NCBI GenBank assembly: GCA_918026815.1
Contig: CAKJVC010000143.1
Span: forward strand, 186,001-250,000
DNA: 64,000 nt
Direction of reading: 5' to 3'
DNA from: Chalara sp. BL73
Lineage: Eukaryota; Ascomycota; Leotiomycetes; Helotiales
The notes beneath the pieces were generated by a model. That model was not told the origin of the DNA. It made no database searches and saw nothing but the letters and a program-made list of their open reading frames with translations. Numbering within the stretch: the stretch's first letter is position 1; each line of letters begins with the position of its first letter. Positions 22,278-33,941 of the stretch are shown here, one piece after another. The translations under genes were made by a program, and so were the position numbers.

Positions 22278-23345
22278 TTTGGGGGTTCTGTTGTGTGTTG
22301 TGGTGTTTTGCGGAGCTCTGAGGTGATATGGTACGAGAATGAAGTGAAGATGGAAAGAAGCGGGACCCAAGCTTTTGGTCACGTGAAAATAATAACTGTG
22401 AGGTCATTGGTTGGGTGACGGGGATTGCAATTGTGCTGGTTCGGAAACATATTTTGTGAATTTGTTTAAATTTGAGAATTCTATGTGCAATTTTTTCATT
22501 CCTAACTTTGGAAAGGACTATAAACTACAGTTGAGTGTTGAGATACTCCGCTCAAATATGTCGTTCCTGTTGTCTACAGCCTGGAACAGTGCAACTCTAA
22601 CTTGAGGAGCTGGCTATTAATAAGGTTGAATTATCCTAACGACTTGAGCGGCATCACAGCATAATTCTAAAGAAATATAATTCAGACAGGAATTGTGTGC
22701 ATCAATATATATTTTTATGTTGGGTATCGTCATATCGAGGCTACAGATAAATTGATCCCAGAGATGTTGGTATTGGCTCAGCCTTGTGCCTGAACAGATC
22801 TAGCCGCATTAGGAGATACCCGGTACCTAAAAATATCATTGCGAGCAGCTTGAGCTTGAGGCCAAATTGAGTTTACATGACAGGATATGAATTTTATGGC
22901 AAATATCTTAGCTACAATTATATGACATGTGAATTAGAACAATCCAAGTATTTTAAAGAGAAAATAAAAGCAGTTACGTAAGCCTCAGTGCACTAGTTAA
23001 GGGGAGATAGGATTCGATACGAGCAGCTTCAACGCGTGTTCAAAGGTTCAGCCGCGCCGCCCAAAAAAAGCTGCCACCTATCTTGGTAGAAAAAAGGGAG
23101 GTCCTCCTCTGTCTTCAACAAACTCCCCACCACCCATCATCCTGTATCGACGTGACGCCTTTCACACTTCAACTTCAATGCAGACTTTTTTAATTTAATT
23201 GCATTTCTTCTCTACTTTCCTTAACCATCTTCGTAGCGCATTTGCAGGTATCTGGCGCTCGATTTAAAAGTACAGGTGTTCACCAAGAAGTGGGCTTCAA
23301 GCTTCCAACCCTTGAGCCCCTTTCACATCTACACATTCAGCCATC
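22278..23345. other. intergenic between divergent genes
   Basis: 1.07 kb between the starts of the small membrane-protein gene and PMT1. The right end is pyrimidine-rich (leader of PMT1). The middle is AT-rich. No gene or repeat recognised. Confidence 0.5.
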
Positions 23346-26300
23346 ATGGCGCGAGCAGCAAAGCCCTCGTCGCCGAAAGCCTCACGGGCTCCCTCGTCAA
23401 AACTAATTGTTAAGAAGAGTAATGATTACACCTCGGATGGGGTGGTGGACAACGATGTCTTCCTGCTCCCAGGCTCAGACTATCAGATCATGGGAGTCTT
23501 GACTCTGCTGGCAGCCGTGATCAGACTTTTCAGGATATACCAACCCAGCAGTGTGGTCTTTGATGAAGTCCAGTATGTTTTCGTCCGAAATGCATAGTTT
23601 GCTCTGCATAGGCTAACTAACTTGCGTCAACAGCTTCGGTGGTTTCGCCTCGAAATACATTAAAGGCAAATTCTTTATGGATGTGCACCCACCTCTCGCA
23701 AAACTCCTTCTTACACTTGCCGGTTGGCTAGCTGGGTTCGATGGCAACTTCGACTTCAAGGATATTGGGAAGGACTACCTCGAGCCAAAAGTACCTTATG
23801 TAGCTATGAGATTACTCCCAGCCGTCTGTGGTATTCTCTTGGCCCCTACAATGTTCTTGACATTGAAAGCTCTTGGATGCAGAACTATGACTGCCACTTT
23901 AGGAACTAGCTTGATTATATTTGGTACGAATATCTGCAACTTTTATGCTAGGATGATTGCTAATAATTTCTAGAAAATGGTCTCCTTACCCAAGCTCGAC
24001 TTATCCTTCTCGATTCACCTCTCATGATTATGACTGCGTTCACCGGATTGGCTTTCATCTCTTTCTCGAATCAACACGAACAAGGACCATCAAAAGCATT
24101 TGAGCCAAGTTGGTGGTTCTGGCTAGCGATGACTGGTCTTGGGCTAGGTGCGACTGTGAGCGTCAAATGGGTTGGATTGTTCACAATTGCATGGGTCGGA
24201 AGCATTACTGTTCTTCAACTATGGGTTCTACTTGGTGATGTCAAGACTGTTACTCCAGTAAGTCGTCACCCGGAGTGTTGTGAATATTGCTAATTTTATT
24301 CAGCGTCTTTTTACCAAGCACTTGCTAGCCAGAGCATTCTGTTTAATTGTTATCCCTGCCGGATTCTATATGGCCATGTTTGCTATCCATTTCGCCTGCC
24401 TAGTGAATCCCGGAGATGGAGATGGATTTATGAGCTCTGAGTTCCAAGCAACCTTAAACTCCAAGTCCATGCAAGATGTGCCTGTTGATGTTGCCTTCGG
24501 AAGTCTTGTCAGCATTAGACATCACAATACTCAAGGTGGATATTTGCATTCGCATAACCTAATGTATCCAACCGGTAGTAAACAACAACAAATCACTCTA
24601 TACCCTCATAAGGATGAGAACAATGTCTGGCGACTCGAGAATATGACTCAGCCCATCGGTGCAGACGGCCAAAGTATCAACGGCACTACTGCTTGGAATG
24701 CCATCAACCCACCAGTCTTTATTAAGGACGGTGATACGATAAAACTCTACCACACCAGCACCAACCGTCGTCTTCATTCTCATGATGTTCGCCCACCTGT
24801 CACTGAGGCAGACTGGCAAAACGAGGTGTCTGCGTATGGCTACGAAGGCTTCGAGGGTGATGCTAATGACTATTTCCGGGTGGAGATCATCAAGAAGATG
24901 TCTGACGGAGACGAGGCTAAGAAGCGTCTCCGAACTATCCAGACCAAGTTCAAGCTTGTCCATGTTATGACTGGCTGTGTACTTTTCTCTCACAAGGTCA
25001 AACTTCCTGAGTGGGCTTCCGAACAACAAGAAGTTACTTGCGCGAAGGGTGGAACTCTTCCAAACAGTGTTTGGTATGTTGAGCAGAACGAGCATCCTCA
25101 GCTTGGAGCAAGCGCCGAAAAGGTCAACTACAGAAATCCTGGTTTCTTTGGCAAGTTCTGGGAGTTGCAAAAGGTCATGTGGCACACAAATGCCGGTCTA
25201 GTTGAGTCGCACGCCTGGGACTCCCGCCCACCATCTTGGCCAATTCTCAGCCGAGGAATCAACTTCTGGGGTAAGGACCACCGTCAAATTTACTTGATTG
25301 GCAACCCAATCGTCTGGTGGAGTTCAACTTTGGCCGTAGCAATCTTCGTCATTTTCAAAGGTCTTGCAGTTCTCCGTTGGCAACGAGGCTTCAAGGACTA
25401 TGATAACACAACCTTCAAACGTTTCGATTATGAAATCGGCACTTCAGTCTTAGGATGGGCTTTCCATTACTTCCCATTCTACCTAATGCAGCGTCAACTG
25501 TTCCTCCATCACTACTTCCCAGCCCTGTATTTTGCAGTGATTGCACTCTGCCAAACCTACGATTATGTTACTGCTCGAATTCCTGGTATTGGTCTCCGCG
25601 AGCGACCTATCATTGGACGCCTAGGTGCTGTGGTCTTCTTAGCCCTCAGCGTTGTTGCTTTCTCACTGTATGCTCCTCTTGCCTACGGAAATCCATGGAC
25701 CCAATCCGCTTGCAATAAGGTCAAGCTGTTCACAACTTGGGACTGGGACTGCAATACTTTCCACACCGAGGTAAATGAATCACATATACCGTCCCGGATC
25801 CTACCCTCTCGAGGTCGCCGGGACTAGCTCTCCTGAAAATGCTAATTCTTTCAGTATTCTCAATATTCCACCAAATTTGTCGCTGCAAGTGGAGAAGTCC
25901 ACAAGACTAATTCACCTCTTCTCCCATCGAACGCACCTGCACCTCCCCCCGTAGCCGCCGCAGGTGAGCAGAAGCCTATTCAGGATCAACACATCAGCGG
26001 TGCTCCGGTCGTTCCACCCCAAGTTTTGGTGTCCCCTGAGGCTGCCATGCCTGCTGGTCAACGCATAGTCTCCCGCGAGGAGAAGATAGAATATAGAGAT
26101 CAAGACGGCAATCTTCTCGATGCAGAGCAAGTCAAGGCTCTTGAAGGTAAAGTCAGCTTCAAGACGAAATACGAGACTCGTACTCGGATGATCGATGCTC
26201 AAGGGAATGAAATCCTGATGGATGACGCCGGTGTTGCTCCCCCACACCCAGATGTGGAAGGTGTTGACCGGGAAACTGTGAAAGTCCCAGAGCCTGAGGT

Positions 26301-26424
26301 TAAAGAGAAGCCTGCCCCTCAGCAAGATGTCAAAGCGGATGAGAGCAAGGAGGAGAGTATCGCGAAATCTGACGTGAAAGAGGCGAAACCAGCAAGTGAA
26401 GGTAACGAGGCCACCGGCGCATAA
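23346..26424 (+). CDS. PMT1: protein O-mannosyltransferase, Pmt1 subfamily
   Basis: Transfers mannose from dolichyl-phosphate-mannose to Ser/Thr of secretory proteins in the ER. Five exons (23346-23572, 23634-23923, 23974-24257, 24304-25770, 25855-26424) give 945 residues, close to other filamentous-fungal Pmt1 proteins. The first lumenal loop has the catalytic Asp-Glu in FDEVHFGGF, split by intron 1. Several membrane helices precede three MIR repeats; the first reads GGYLHSHNLMYPTGSKQQQ, the Pmt1-type form rather than Pmt2 or Pmt4. The C-terminal membrane block includes HYFPFYLMQRQLFLHHYFPA. A long hydrophilic tail of about 190 residues, rich in Pro, Glu and Lys, ends the protein, as in the Pmt1 group. 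It normally works as a Pmt1-Pmt2 heterodimer; the partner is not in this window. Confidence 0.95.
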
Positions 26425-26953
26425 AATTTCCTTTGTATGATGGTCGGTGGGATTTGGAAACTAGGCAACAGTCCTATGTAAACTAGGAACTACATATGAA
26501 TCTCATTAATACATTGAAGATACGAGAGCGTGAACGATATTGGGACTATCCCGATGTCAGTGTGGAGATGAACCGGCTGCCAGGCAACAGTTTATACTTT
26601 GCACAGGCCTAAACAAACGCAATGGGGAAATCTTCGCCAGGGGTTGCATAATCCTATGATTACCAATAAGTGTAGAGTATTTGCCCTTAGTAACCTACAA
26701 GCGCAGACGGCCCATTGTGGTTTGTTTGGCCACGTACGACAGTAATACATGTCTAAGAATTGCATACGAACAAACTAGGGTTAAAATAACTTGGGTAGGT
26801 TTGCCCGCTTTCAGATTCGGTTAGTAATCCTGTTGGCTTCTAGCTAACCGTACTTGTAAGGATACTTGTATACGAAAAAAGCATATATATAAGCAGTGGA
26901 CGACTCTTCCTTCGAAAAGTCTCCCCAAATCCCAGATCCTCTATATATCAGAT
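26425..26953. other. intergenic with promoter of dienelactone hydrolase gene
   Basis: 529 bases of 3' flank and promoter. A TATATATAA box at 26884-26892 lies about 60 bases before the next start codon and is the best core-promoter candidate in the window. Nothing else recognised. Confidence 0.5.
26884..26892 (+). promoter_or_regulatory. TATA box candidate upstream of dienelactone hydrolase gene
   Basis: TATATATAA followed by GCAGTGG, 62 bases before the ATG at 26954. Spacing to a transcription start just upstream of the ATG would be normal. The assignment is by pattern only. Confidence 0.45.
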
Positions 26954-27760
26954 ATGGAATCTGTGCTCGGTCATAGTAAAGCATGCTGCAATATCCCACC
27001 TGTCATATCCAAAGGATATGGGGAGAAAGGGAAGTATGAGACAATTGGTGGTCTCAAGACTTGTAAGGCATTTAATAACCTGCCTACCTTAAGAATGAGA
27101 GCTGTAAGCTAACTATGAACAGATGTAACGGGATCCCCGTCCTCCAAAAAAGCCATCCTGGTAATCTACGACATCTTCGGCTTCTTGCCGCAAACCCTCC
27201 AGGGCGCCGACATCCTCGCCTCTTCGCCCGAAGGCTACCAAATCTTCATGCCCGATTTCTTCGAGGATGCCCCCGCCTCCATCGACTGGTATCCGCCCGT
27301 GACCGACGACCAAAAGGCCGCACTGTATGAATGGTTTCCCAGCCGTACACCACTAACCGGCGTCGCCAAGATCCCCAAGATCCTGGACGATATCGAGGGC
27401 GTGTATGGCGCGAAGGTGTGGGGTGTGGTGGGGTATTGTTGGGGCGGGAAGGTGGTGAGTTTGACGAGCGGGAAGGGCACGAGGTGGATGGCCGCGGCTC
27501 AGGCACATCCTGCTAGTATGGATATCAAGGATGCGGAGAAGATCGTCGTCCCGACGTGTGTGCTGGCGAGTGAGGAGGAGGGTGAGGAGATGGTCAATCC
27601 GTGGGCCGAGAAGCTGACTGCGGAGAAGCATGTTGAGAGGTTTGGGGACCAACTTCATGGTTTTTTGAGTGCCCGTGCGGATTTGGAGGATGAGAAGGTT
27701 AGGGGGGAGTATGAGAGAGGTTACAAGATTTTCTTGGATTGGTTTGCGAAGCATCTTTGA
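26954..27760 (+). CDS. dienelactone hydrolase-family alpha/beta hydrolase
   Basis: Two exons (26954-27062, 27123-27760) give 248 residues. The N-terminus contains CCNIPPV and GYGEKGKYETIGG, typical of fungal DLH proteins (AIM2-like). The alpha/beta core begins AILVIYDIFGF. The nucleophile is Cys in GYCWGG, and the catalytic His sits in QLHGF near the end; the third residue of the triad is probably in the CVLASEEEGEE segment, but the exact acid is uncertain. Family members hydrolyse dienelactones or related esters. Many fungal paralogues have unknown natural substrates, so only the family is assigned. The second exon is more GC-rich than the flanking DNA. Confidence 0.88.
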
Positions 27761-28287
27761 GGGGTGAGAGGGTCTTTGCTCCTCTCTCAAGAGCGCGAGC
27801 CTCTAGTTGTTACGCTAATGCTATATCTACCAGATCATTTATTCGTCAAGTTAGCATATACCGGCTGCGTCCTTGGAAATGTGCCTTAATCTAATATTAA
27901 AAAGAAATAAGGCCTAAATGCATTTCCGTTTCAAATACCCTGATTGTGCTCTGCCCTTTGGATATCTTGTCCAAGCTAGCAAAAGGAAAGGCAAAACTAT
28001 TCGACCCCTCTAGGGGTCGCCTAGAAAACTGCTCCGATATACAGTTTTTTTGTCGCTCGATTGGTTCGGCCGCGTTTATATCCCACAAACACAGGTTGAC
28101 CTGAGCACATTCCACTGAGCCGCCGCTGTATTTGTTGGGGGTTTTTTGCTTAAACAAATACATATATTCCTCAAGGAACTATAAAATTTGATTGGCTGAT
28201 TTGACTCCGAAGCTTGGCTAAAAAGTCGGAGAATGCTACTTTCTTCATGGAGCATGTTGGCATATAGAACTACCTACGTGCTACGAT
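27761..28287. other. intergenic with a perfect hairpin
   Basis: 527 bases between convergent genes. CGACCCC at 28002-28008 and GGGGTCG at 28013-28019 form a 7-bp stem with a 4-base loop. A minus-strand open frame at 27897-28163 has no similarity I recognise. Confidence 0.5.
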
Positions 28288-29141
28288 TTAGGCATCTAAG
28301 AGCCTTCCCAGTTCGCTCTCTATGGCACTCATTCCTGCTCTCCACAAAGCGGGTCCCATGCTGATTCTTGCAACACCTAGGTTTACAACCTCCTTCGCAC
28401 TCAGCATCCCCTCGCCCTTCCTACAGATCACATTAACCCGTCCGTTCAATTCCCTCACCAAGACTCTAACTTCTTCATCTCTCAACCCCCTCTTCAATCC
28501 ACCCCATACAAAAACGGTACATGCCCCGGCCTCCAAGTACAATCGTCCTCTGTCAAGAGCCTCTTGCAGCGTTCCGCCCAACAGCACGGAGTCCGTCCGT
28601 GCGTTCACCACGAAATCTTCTACACCTTTTGCTTTGGCGATTTTCACCACCACCTTGATCCTCTCAACATGCTCCTCTGGTGAGATCAACACAGTCTTCC
28701 CATTTATGGCTTTTGAATCTTCAAGGTTACACCCAACCGCCCCCAGCTCTAGGACCCTCTCAATACACTCTTCCAAATGCTCGCCATAGCCGTCTTGGAG
28801 ATCACATGTTAACGGAATACTCTCCGCCTTTCCTTCTTTGACCATGCGTGCACGGATTCGGCGAATGGCAATGAGGTTATCTTCGAGCGTCAACTCATCG
28901 TCCTCGAGCCCTGCGCTCTGTGGTTTCTGTGAGTCAGGTGTGCTTGGCATGGGAATGGGGGGTGTACAGCAGCAACAGCATAACTGGCAGTGGCTAATGC
29001 TTTGGTTTTCTCGTGCTTCAGAACGAGAGACGCTGATGGCGCATCCCAGATATTTGTGAATATCACTGGGTTTCCCGGGCCGTGCAGGGCTCGCAATTTC
29101 TGGGCGAGTGCCTGTGAGAGTTCAGGGTTGAAAGCTGCCAT
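28288..29141 (-). CDS. isocitrate lyase / PEP phosphonomutase superfamily enzyme
   Basis: Two exons (29141-28968, 28926-28288) joined by a 41-nt intron give 270 residues. The intron is required because the two halves are in different frames and meet within ASYAVAA before GLEDDELT. Superfamily features are NIWDAPSA near the start, the metal-binding DLQDGYG, NLEDS, and VVNARTDSV. The KKCGH catalytic-Cys loop of true isocitrate lyase is absent, and the protein is half the length of that enzyme, so it belongs to the PEP-mutase / oxaloacetate-hydrolase / carboxyphosphonoenolpyruvate-mutase-like branch. Substrate is unknown; C-C or P-C lyase chemistry on a 2-oxo or dicarboxylic acid is expected from the fold. 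Confidence 0.85.
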
Positions 29142-29679
29142 TTTGGTAGGTTTTCACGTTGTGTATGGTGTAGGATCACGTCGCTCTTGTTCTTACTTTG
29201 AACAATAAACTGTTTATAATGATAGTAAAAGCTTTCAATAAGCCTGAGTGGGAAGCTGTTCTTTTATGGCGGGTAGTAGAAGCTGGTATTATTGGAGAAA
29301 AGCGTAGAGTGGGTACATGCTCTGGAATTGGCCAATCAGAATCTATCCGTCTTACATTTGAGTCACCATGATTAACACTGCCTAGGAGAAGTTTAGCAGA
29401 ATTTGTCTTTTAAAATGCAAGTGTAAATTTGGGTTGTGCTTCACGGAACGTATATCACGTTGGAAAGAGTCCCAGAGAGATGTCATCAGGTGTTAGAGTA
29501 TGACAGGCACCTTGGAGTGCTTTTGTCTCCACTTTCTAAGCGAAGCGTAAATAGGGGCCTTCTTATGATGCTGCAGAGACTGAACGTTACTGAGCGGATC
29601 GTGGAGAGTCTGGCTGTGATTCCGAATAGAGATGGAAAGAATCAATCAGATATTTTTCATAGAGTGTCTCTACCCCCCC
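29142..29679. other. intergenic, nothing recognised
   Basis: 538 bases between the start of the PEP-mutase-like gene and the end of the ABC transporter relic. No supported feature. Confidence 0.5.
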
Positions 29680-32207
29680 CTACTTGCTATAGTTATTTAA
29701 ACTTTCCATTAGATCTCCCAACAATCCTCTAGGCTCCCGTACTTGTACAATCTCCCCTCTGTCCATAAGCACAATCCCATAATAGTCCATGATAGCGTCC
29801 AGATTATGAGCTACGCAAAGCACAGTATACGTCGCAAATTCATTTTTGATAACCCCTTGGATGAACTTATCCGTTTCTCTGTCGAGGCTAGAGTTGACTT
29901 CATCAAGCAAGAGAATGCCACCAGCGTTCCCTGACAGTCTCTCTGCTCTGACTCGAGCTCGCACTATTGCTCTAGCAAGACAGAACAGCTGCTTTTGGCC
30001 GTGGCTTAAGCTCTCGTCTTTCAGCTCTGAGTCTAACCCACCATTTTCGACGGCCAAATCCCACTGTCGTACAACCTTCAAAGCGTACTCGTAATGATCG
30101 TCACTGAGTGGACCGCTGAGTGCATTTTCGTAAAAGAGGTTTCCTCGGAATGCAGAGTCGCCAGGAAGAAGAAACGGGGTTTGGGCGATGGCAATAATAC
30201 GGGAGGGAAGTGTGGGGCGATGTATGAGATGCAGCTGTGTGCCATCGATCGAGATATTGTGTGGGGTCGAGGGATGGGCATTTAGAAACTTGAGAAGCAG
30301 ATGAAGAAGGGATGATTTCCCACCGCCTTTTTATTATCATAAATGTAGAAAGTTCAGTACATTCACACACCTTCCAGTTCGACCACAAATCGCAGCCTTC
30401 TCTCCTGTGCGAGCAGATAAATGAATATTCTTTAATGCAAATACCTCGCCTGGCTTTTCCTTACCACCTATCACAACACTATCTTGTTAGAAGGTCCTAC
30501 CAATTATTGGTTAATTCAATACGTTCCTTTCGTGCACTTAATATACTCATAGGCGACCCTGCCGATTCCAATATCCCCACTAGACGGCCGCTCTACTCCA
30601 GGCTCCACAATATTTTCCTCTGTATTTCCATTCTTGGTGTTCTCTTCAAACGCTCTTAAACGGCTTAGTGCGCCAGCGGACGTCTCGAGTTGGGTCCAGC
30701 ATTGAACAAGATTAGCAAGCATCTGACCAATGGACTATTTAACGTATTAGCACTACAAAAATATCAACTTTTGCGTGAGCACGGGGGCTCTGGAACATGT
30801 CAAGGACACTAAAACAAAATACAAAGAACCTCTAGAGGCAACTCGACTACTCTCAGATTTCTTGTAGTGGCAAGTCATGGGAAGCATACCATCAATGTGA
30901 CTAATCCAACGCCTGTAAATTCAGAACTAGTTCGCAATTGAGTTCCTATCGCAATCAGGATAATGGCAAGGACTGACATAGACATATTGGTGACTATAGT
31001 AAACAATTGTTGAATCATGGCAAGGAGATACATTGGGCGTTGGGAAGTATCAAGTAGCTGATTATTGACTGAAATATTAGAGCCAATCCAATCAAAGGAA
31101 CGTAGCGCAGGGAGACCATTGAGTGTCTCTAAAAAGTATGTACCATGCATGTTAACTCTGGGTCATTTACTCTAAATTTAGAACCAAGGGAATACATACT
31201 GCAAAGGAGCTTTTGCTTCCAGATCAAGAAATCGTAGCTATCGAGAGGTTCGAAGATATGCCTTTTGAACAACATAGAGCAATCCTGGTAGAATTGGATA
31301 TCCAATGATAACGTATGGCGAAGCTGAAGCAATGGCAACAGCCTGTCCGATCGCGGTGAATCCAGTAAGAGCGGTGTTGGAAATGCGCCAGAGGGATCAT
31401 TATCAATCATAGACATATCTTGTGAGAACCGATTCGTCATAGCACTTGCATTTACAATCGAGGAAATGACAGTGGTGCATTTACGACCGTTCTGAGAGCC
31501 CCGATATGCAACCTAGAGCTTGCTCTCACAGCCATAATTGCCCCGTTAAAACCTACATAACACGCAAGTAGTGAGAGACGCAACACCTGAAGGGTTGCAT
31601 ATATTCCGAGATCAAACAATGTGATGCTATTCCCGTTTTCATTTGCCTTTGACCAGAAGACGAGCCAGACGGCTGGGAAGCTGTAGAGAAACCCAAATGC
31701 CAAGCCAAAGAGGATGAAAGGAGAAAGCATTCCAAACCTGATGGTCGAGAAATAAAACTCATAAACAGCTATATCTCCAAGTTGCCTGGCTTGATCCTCT
31801 GATTCTTTAGGAGAATTTTTTTCTTCTGGAATTGCTACGGTGGAATGGATGATAGCAGAGCTAGGATTAACACAATCGCTCTCCTCATGGATATCAAGAG
31901 CATGTATATAGTTTTTGTTCCTAAGTAAATTTTGATATTTGCCCTGTTCTAGAATCGTGTGATTTCCGAGCGCAGTAACATAATTTGTGAATGGTAGATG
32001 TTGAATCGAGTGAGTGGTAAGAATGGTGGTGGTCTGTAACTGTCTGAGGATTCCTTGTGGTGCAAAGGCTTTGTGGAAAATATGTCCTTCGGTCTTTGCA
32101 TCTATACCACTAAAAATATCGCCAATAGCGGCTAGCTGAGGGCGAGAATATAACGCCCGAGCCAAGGCAATCCGTGATCGTTGACCGCCGCTTAAAACCA
32201 TCTTGGA
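29680..32207 (-). pseudogene. decayed, 5'-truncated ABCC-type multidrug transporter
   Basis: Homology begins abruptly at the ABC signature of the first nucleotide-binding domain (SKMVLSGGQRSRIALARAL near 32200). The upstream Walker A and the whole first membrane domain are missing. The second membrane domain, the second nucleotide-binding domain (signature LSHGQKQLFCLARA, Walker B GGILLLDEVNSSLD) and a natural C-terminus (stop at 29680-29682) follow. The middle is broken: frame shifts are needed near 31458-31466 (before MTNRFSQDMS) and near 31376-31386 (before NTALTGFTAIGQA), and an in-frame TAG at 31238-31240 sits where relatives have Gln in YLRTSRQLRFLD, a CAG-to-TAG change. The Walker A join near 30320-30400 also does not restore a clean frame. 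Some introns are still recognisable. It is very unlikely to make a transporter. Confidence 0.85.
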
Positions 32208-33941
32208 TTTTTGACGTTTTTGTTGTGAACGCTTCGTAGAATTATACAGATTGTATGACAGTACGTATTCTAGTTGTAAGCCCCCCTTTCTCAGTGCTGA
32301 AGCCGTGCCTCATGCACGTTGCTATACGTCGCATGTCCTTCCAACACCGGATAAGGCTCGGGCTATTTGCTGCTGGCTTCACGTATACAACTTATTAGTC
32401 TGAAATGTGAGGCTGGTAGTCTATCGTATCACAGCGTCACCGCCTACAGCCATCGTGCATATTGAGGTAGAGCGGCATTTGAATCCCAAGCACTATGGCC
32501 AATGACATTCACGGCTCTGGGAGTAATCGCATGTTTTTTCACGCAAACCCAAATTAATTCAATTCTAGAATATGACGTGTAGCGTGTAATGGATTACTCA
32601 ATCCGAATAATTCGAGATTTGTGATCCACATCCGTTAAAACAGCAGATCGCACCATCATGCGAAGGCTACCATGCACCACAACAGTTGCACAGTGTCAAT
32701 CAGGGTATGTTTGTGCCGTGATGGAAAATACCACTAAGGCAATGGCATTCACGATAACTGCCGCACGTATCGTCTCATCCCTGTTGTGTTTTAACATATT
32801 ATGTTGTCATGCCGTTGGTATCCTCTTCAAATCTGCTCCTTGGATGCCAATCATGAGTGTAAACAAGATATCGCTCCATTGATGCAGAACTGTATTGAGA
32901 AACAGATCAAAATTCTGGAGTCGACCTACACTTTCTTCTTTGCAATTTAGGTCTATGGCATCTCAGATGCCAGTTTAAGTTGAGAGCCAAGATTACTGGC
33001 AAAAGTGCTCAATAAATGTTTGGAAAACCAATTTATATTTGCCCTCATCCTCCAGGTGGATCGCGACTGGGTGCGCTGTGAAGCGGCTCACGTTCCATGC
33101 TTAATTCCATTCTAGCAGATCATCCTCGCTTGATATCACAGATAGATCATACATAAAAGCCTCCTACTGTGATTTGTGTTCTTTTGGTCCTCAAGGCTGC
33201 ATCATTATGTCATTGATTGATTTGAGCAAAAATAATGCTGACTAAGCAGAATTTACTCAGAGCGTAGAAGCGGGAATCGCTCACCTCAAGTCCAATAACG
33301 TCTTGTAGCATCACTTCCCTAAGTTTGTGATTTGGGGTCTTTTCAGTCTGGCGCCTTTCTGGTTGTGAATATCTCACCTCCCATTCATGACCATGTACAA
33401 TGATGAATCTCCTAGTCAACTGAAGAGTAGACTATGCTCTGACTAGACTGCTCGCTTTGGTCTTTCATATTGTATCAGGCGGACATTTCAAAGTAGATAC
33501 AGTATACACCACCTTAATTTCCAATTGGAGTATTAGTTTCTCCGTCATTCCGGCTGATCCGCCTTATGGTTGACCACCCAGCAAAGCCAAAACCATGTTA
33601 GACGTTCCATGCCAAGCCGGCAGAATATCATCACGCGGGAGCATAGATGAAGCGGCATGCCCTCGTTTTTATCCTTCTTGAAGAAGAGTGGTTGAGTCCT
33701 TGCTGTTTCGGTCCACGTTCCGGAAATTGCTAGGAATGGCGATGGCACCAGAATGCTTATCAGAAGCCGATTCATGTTTCTGTGGTTCTAACTCTAGATC
33801 CGTCGGGACTGAAACCGAAAAAGGTATCGTTCTTTATTCGGCATGTCTGTTCATAAAATGTGTCCATCTGCAAATCCCACAGCTACAGTAAAGAAAAAAA
33901 AAACTATCTTGGCTTGATGTTGCTCCAAGAGTAGCCTGGCA
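32208..33941. other. gene-poor stretch upstream of the ABC relic
   Basis: 1.7 kb where the lost 5' half of the transporter would be expected, but I see no Walker A or membrane-domain sequence in any frame. Short open frames at 32658-32882 (+), 33210-33419 (-) and 33545-33775 (-) have no recognisable content. Either an old deletion or insertion of unrelated DNA removed the rest of the gene. Confidence 0.5.

Noticed and set aside
32500..32900. Minus-strand sequence with long stop-poor stretches upstream of the ABC relic
   Set aside because: I tried to read it as the missing transporter half, but no Walker A, no linker motif and no membrane-helix pattern could be found.
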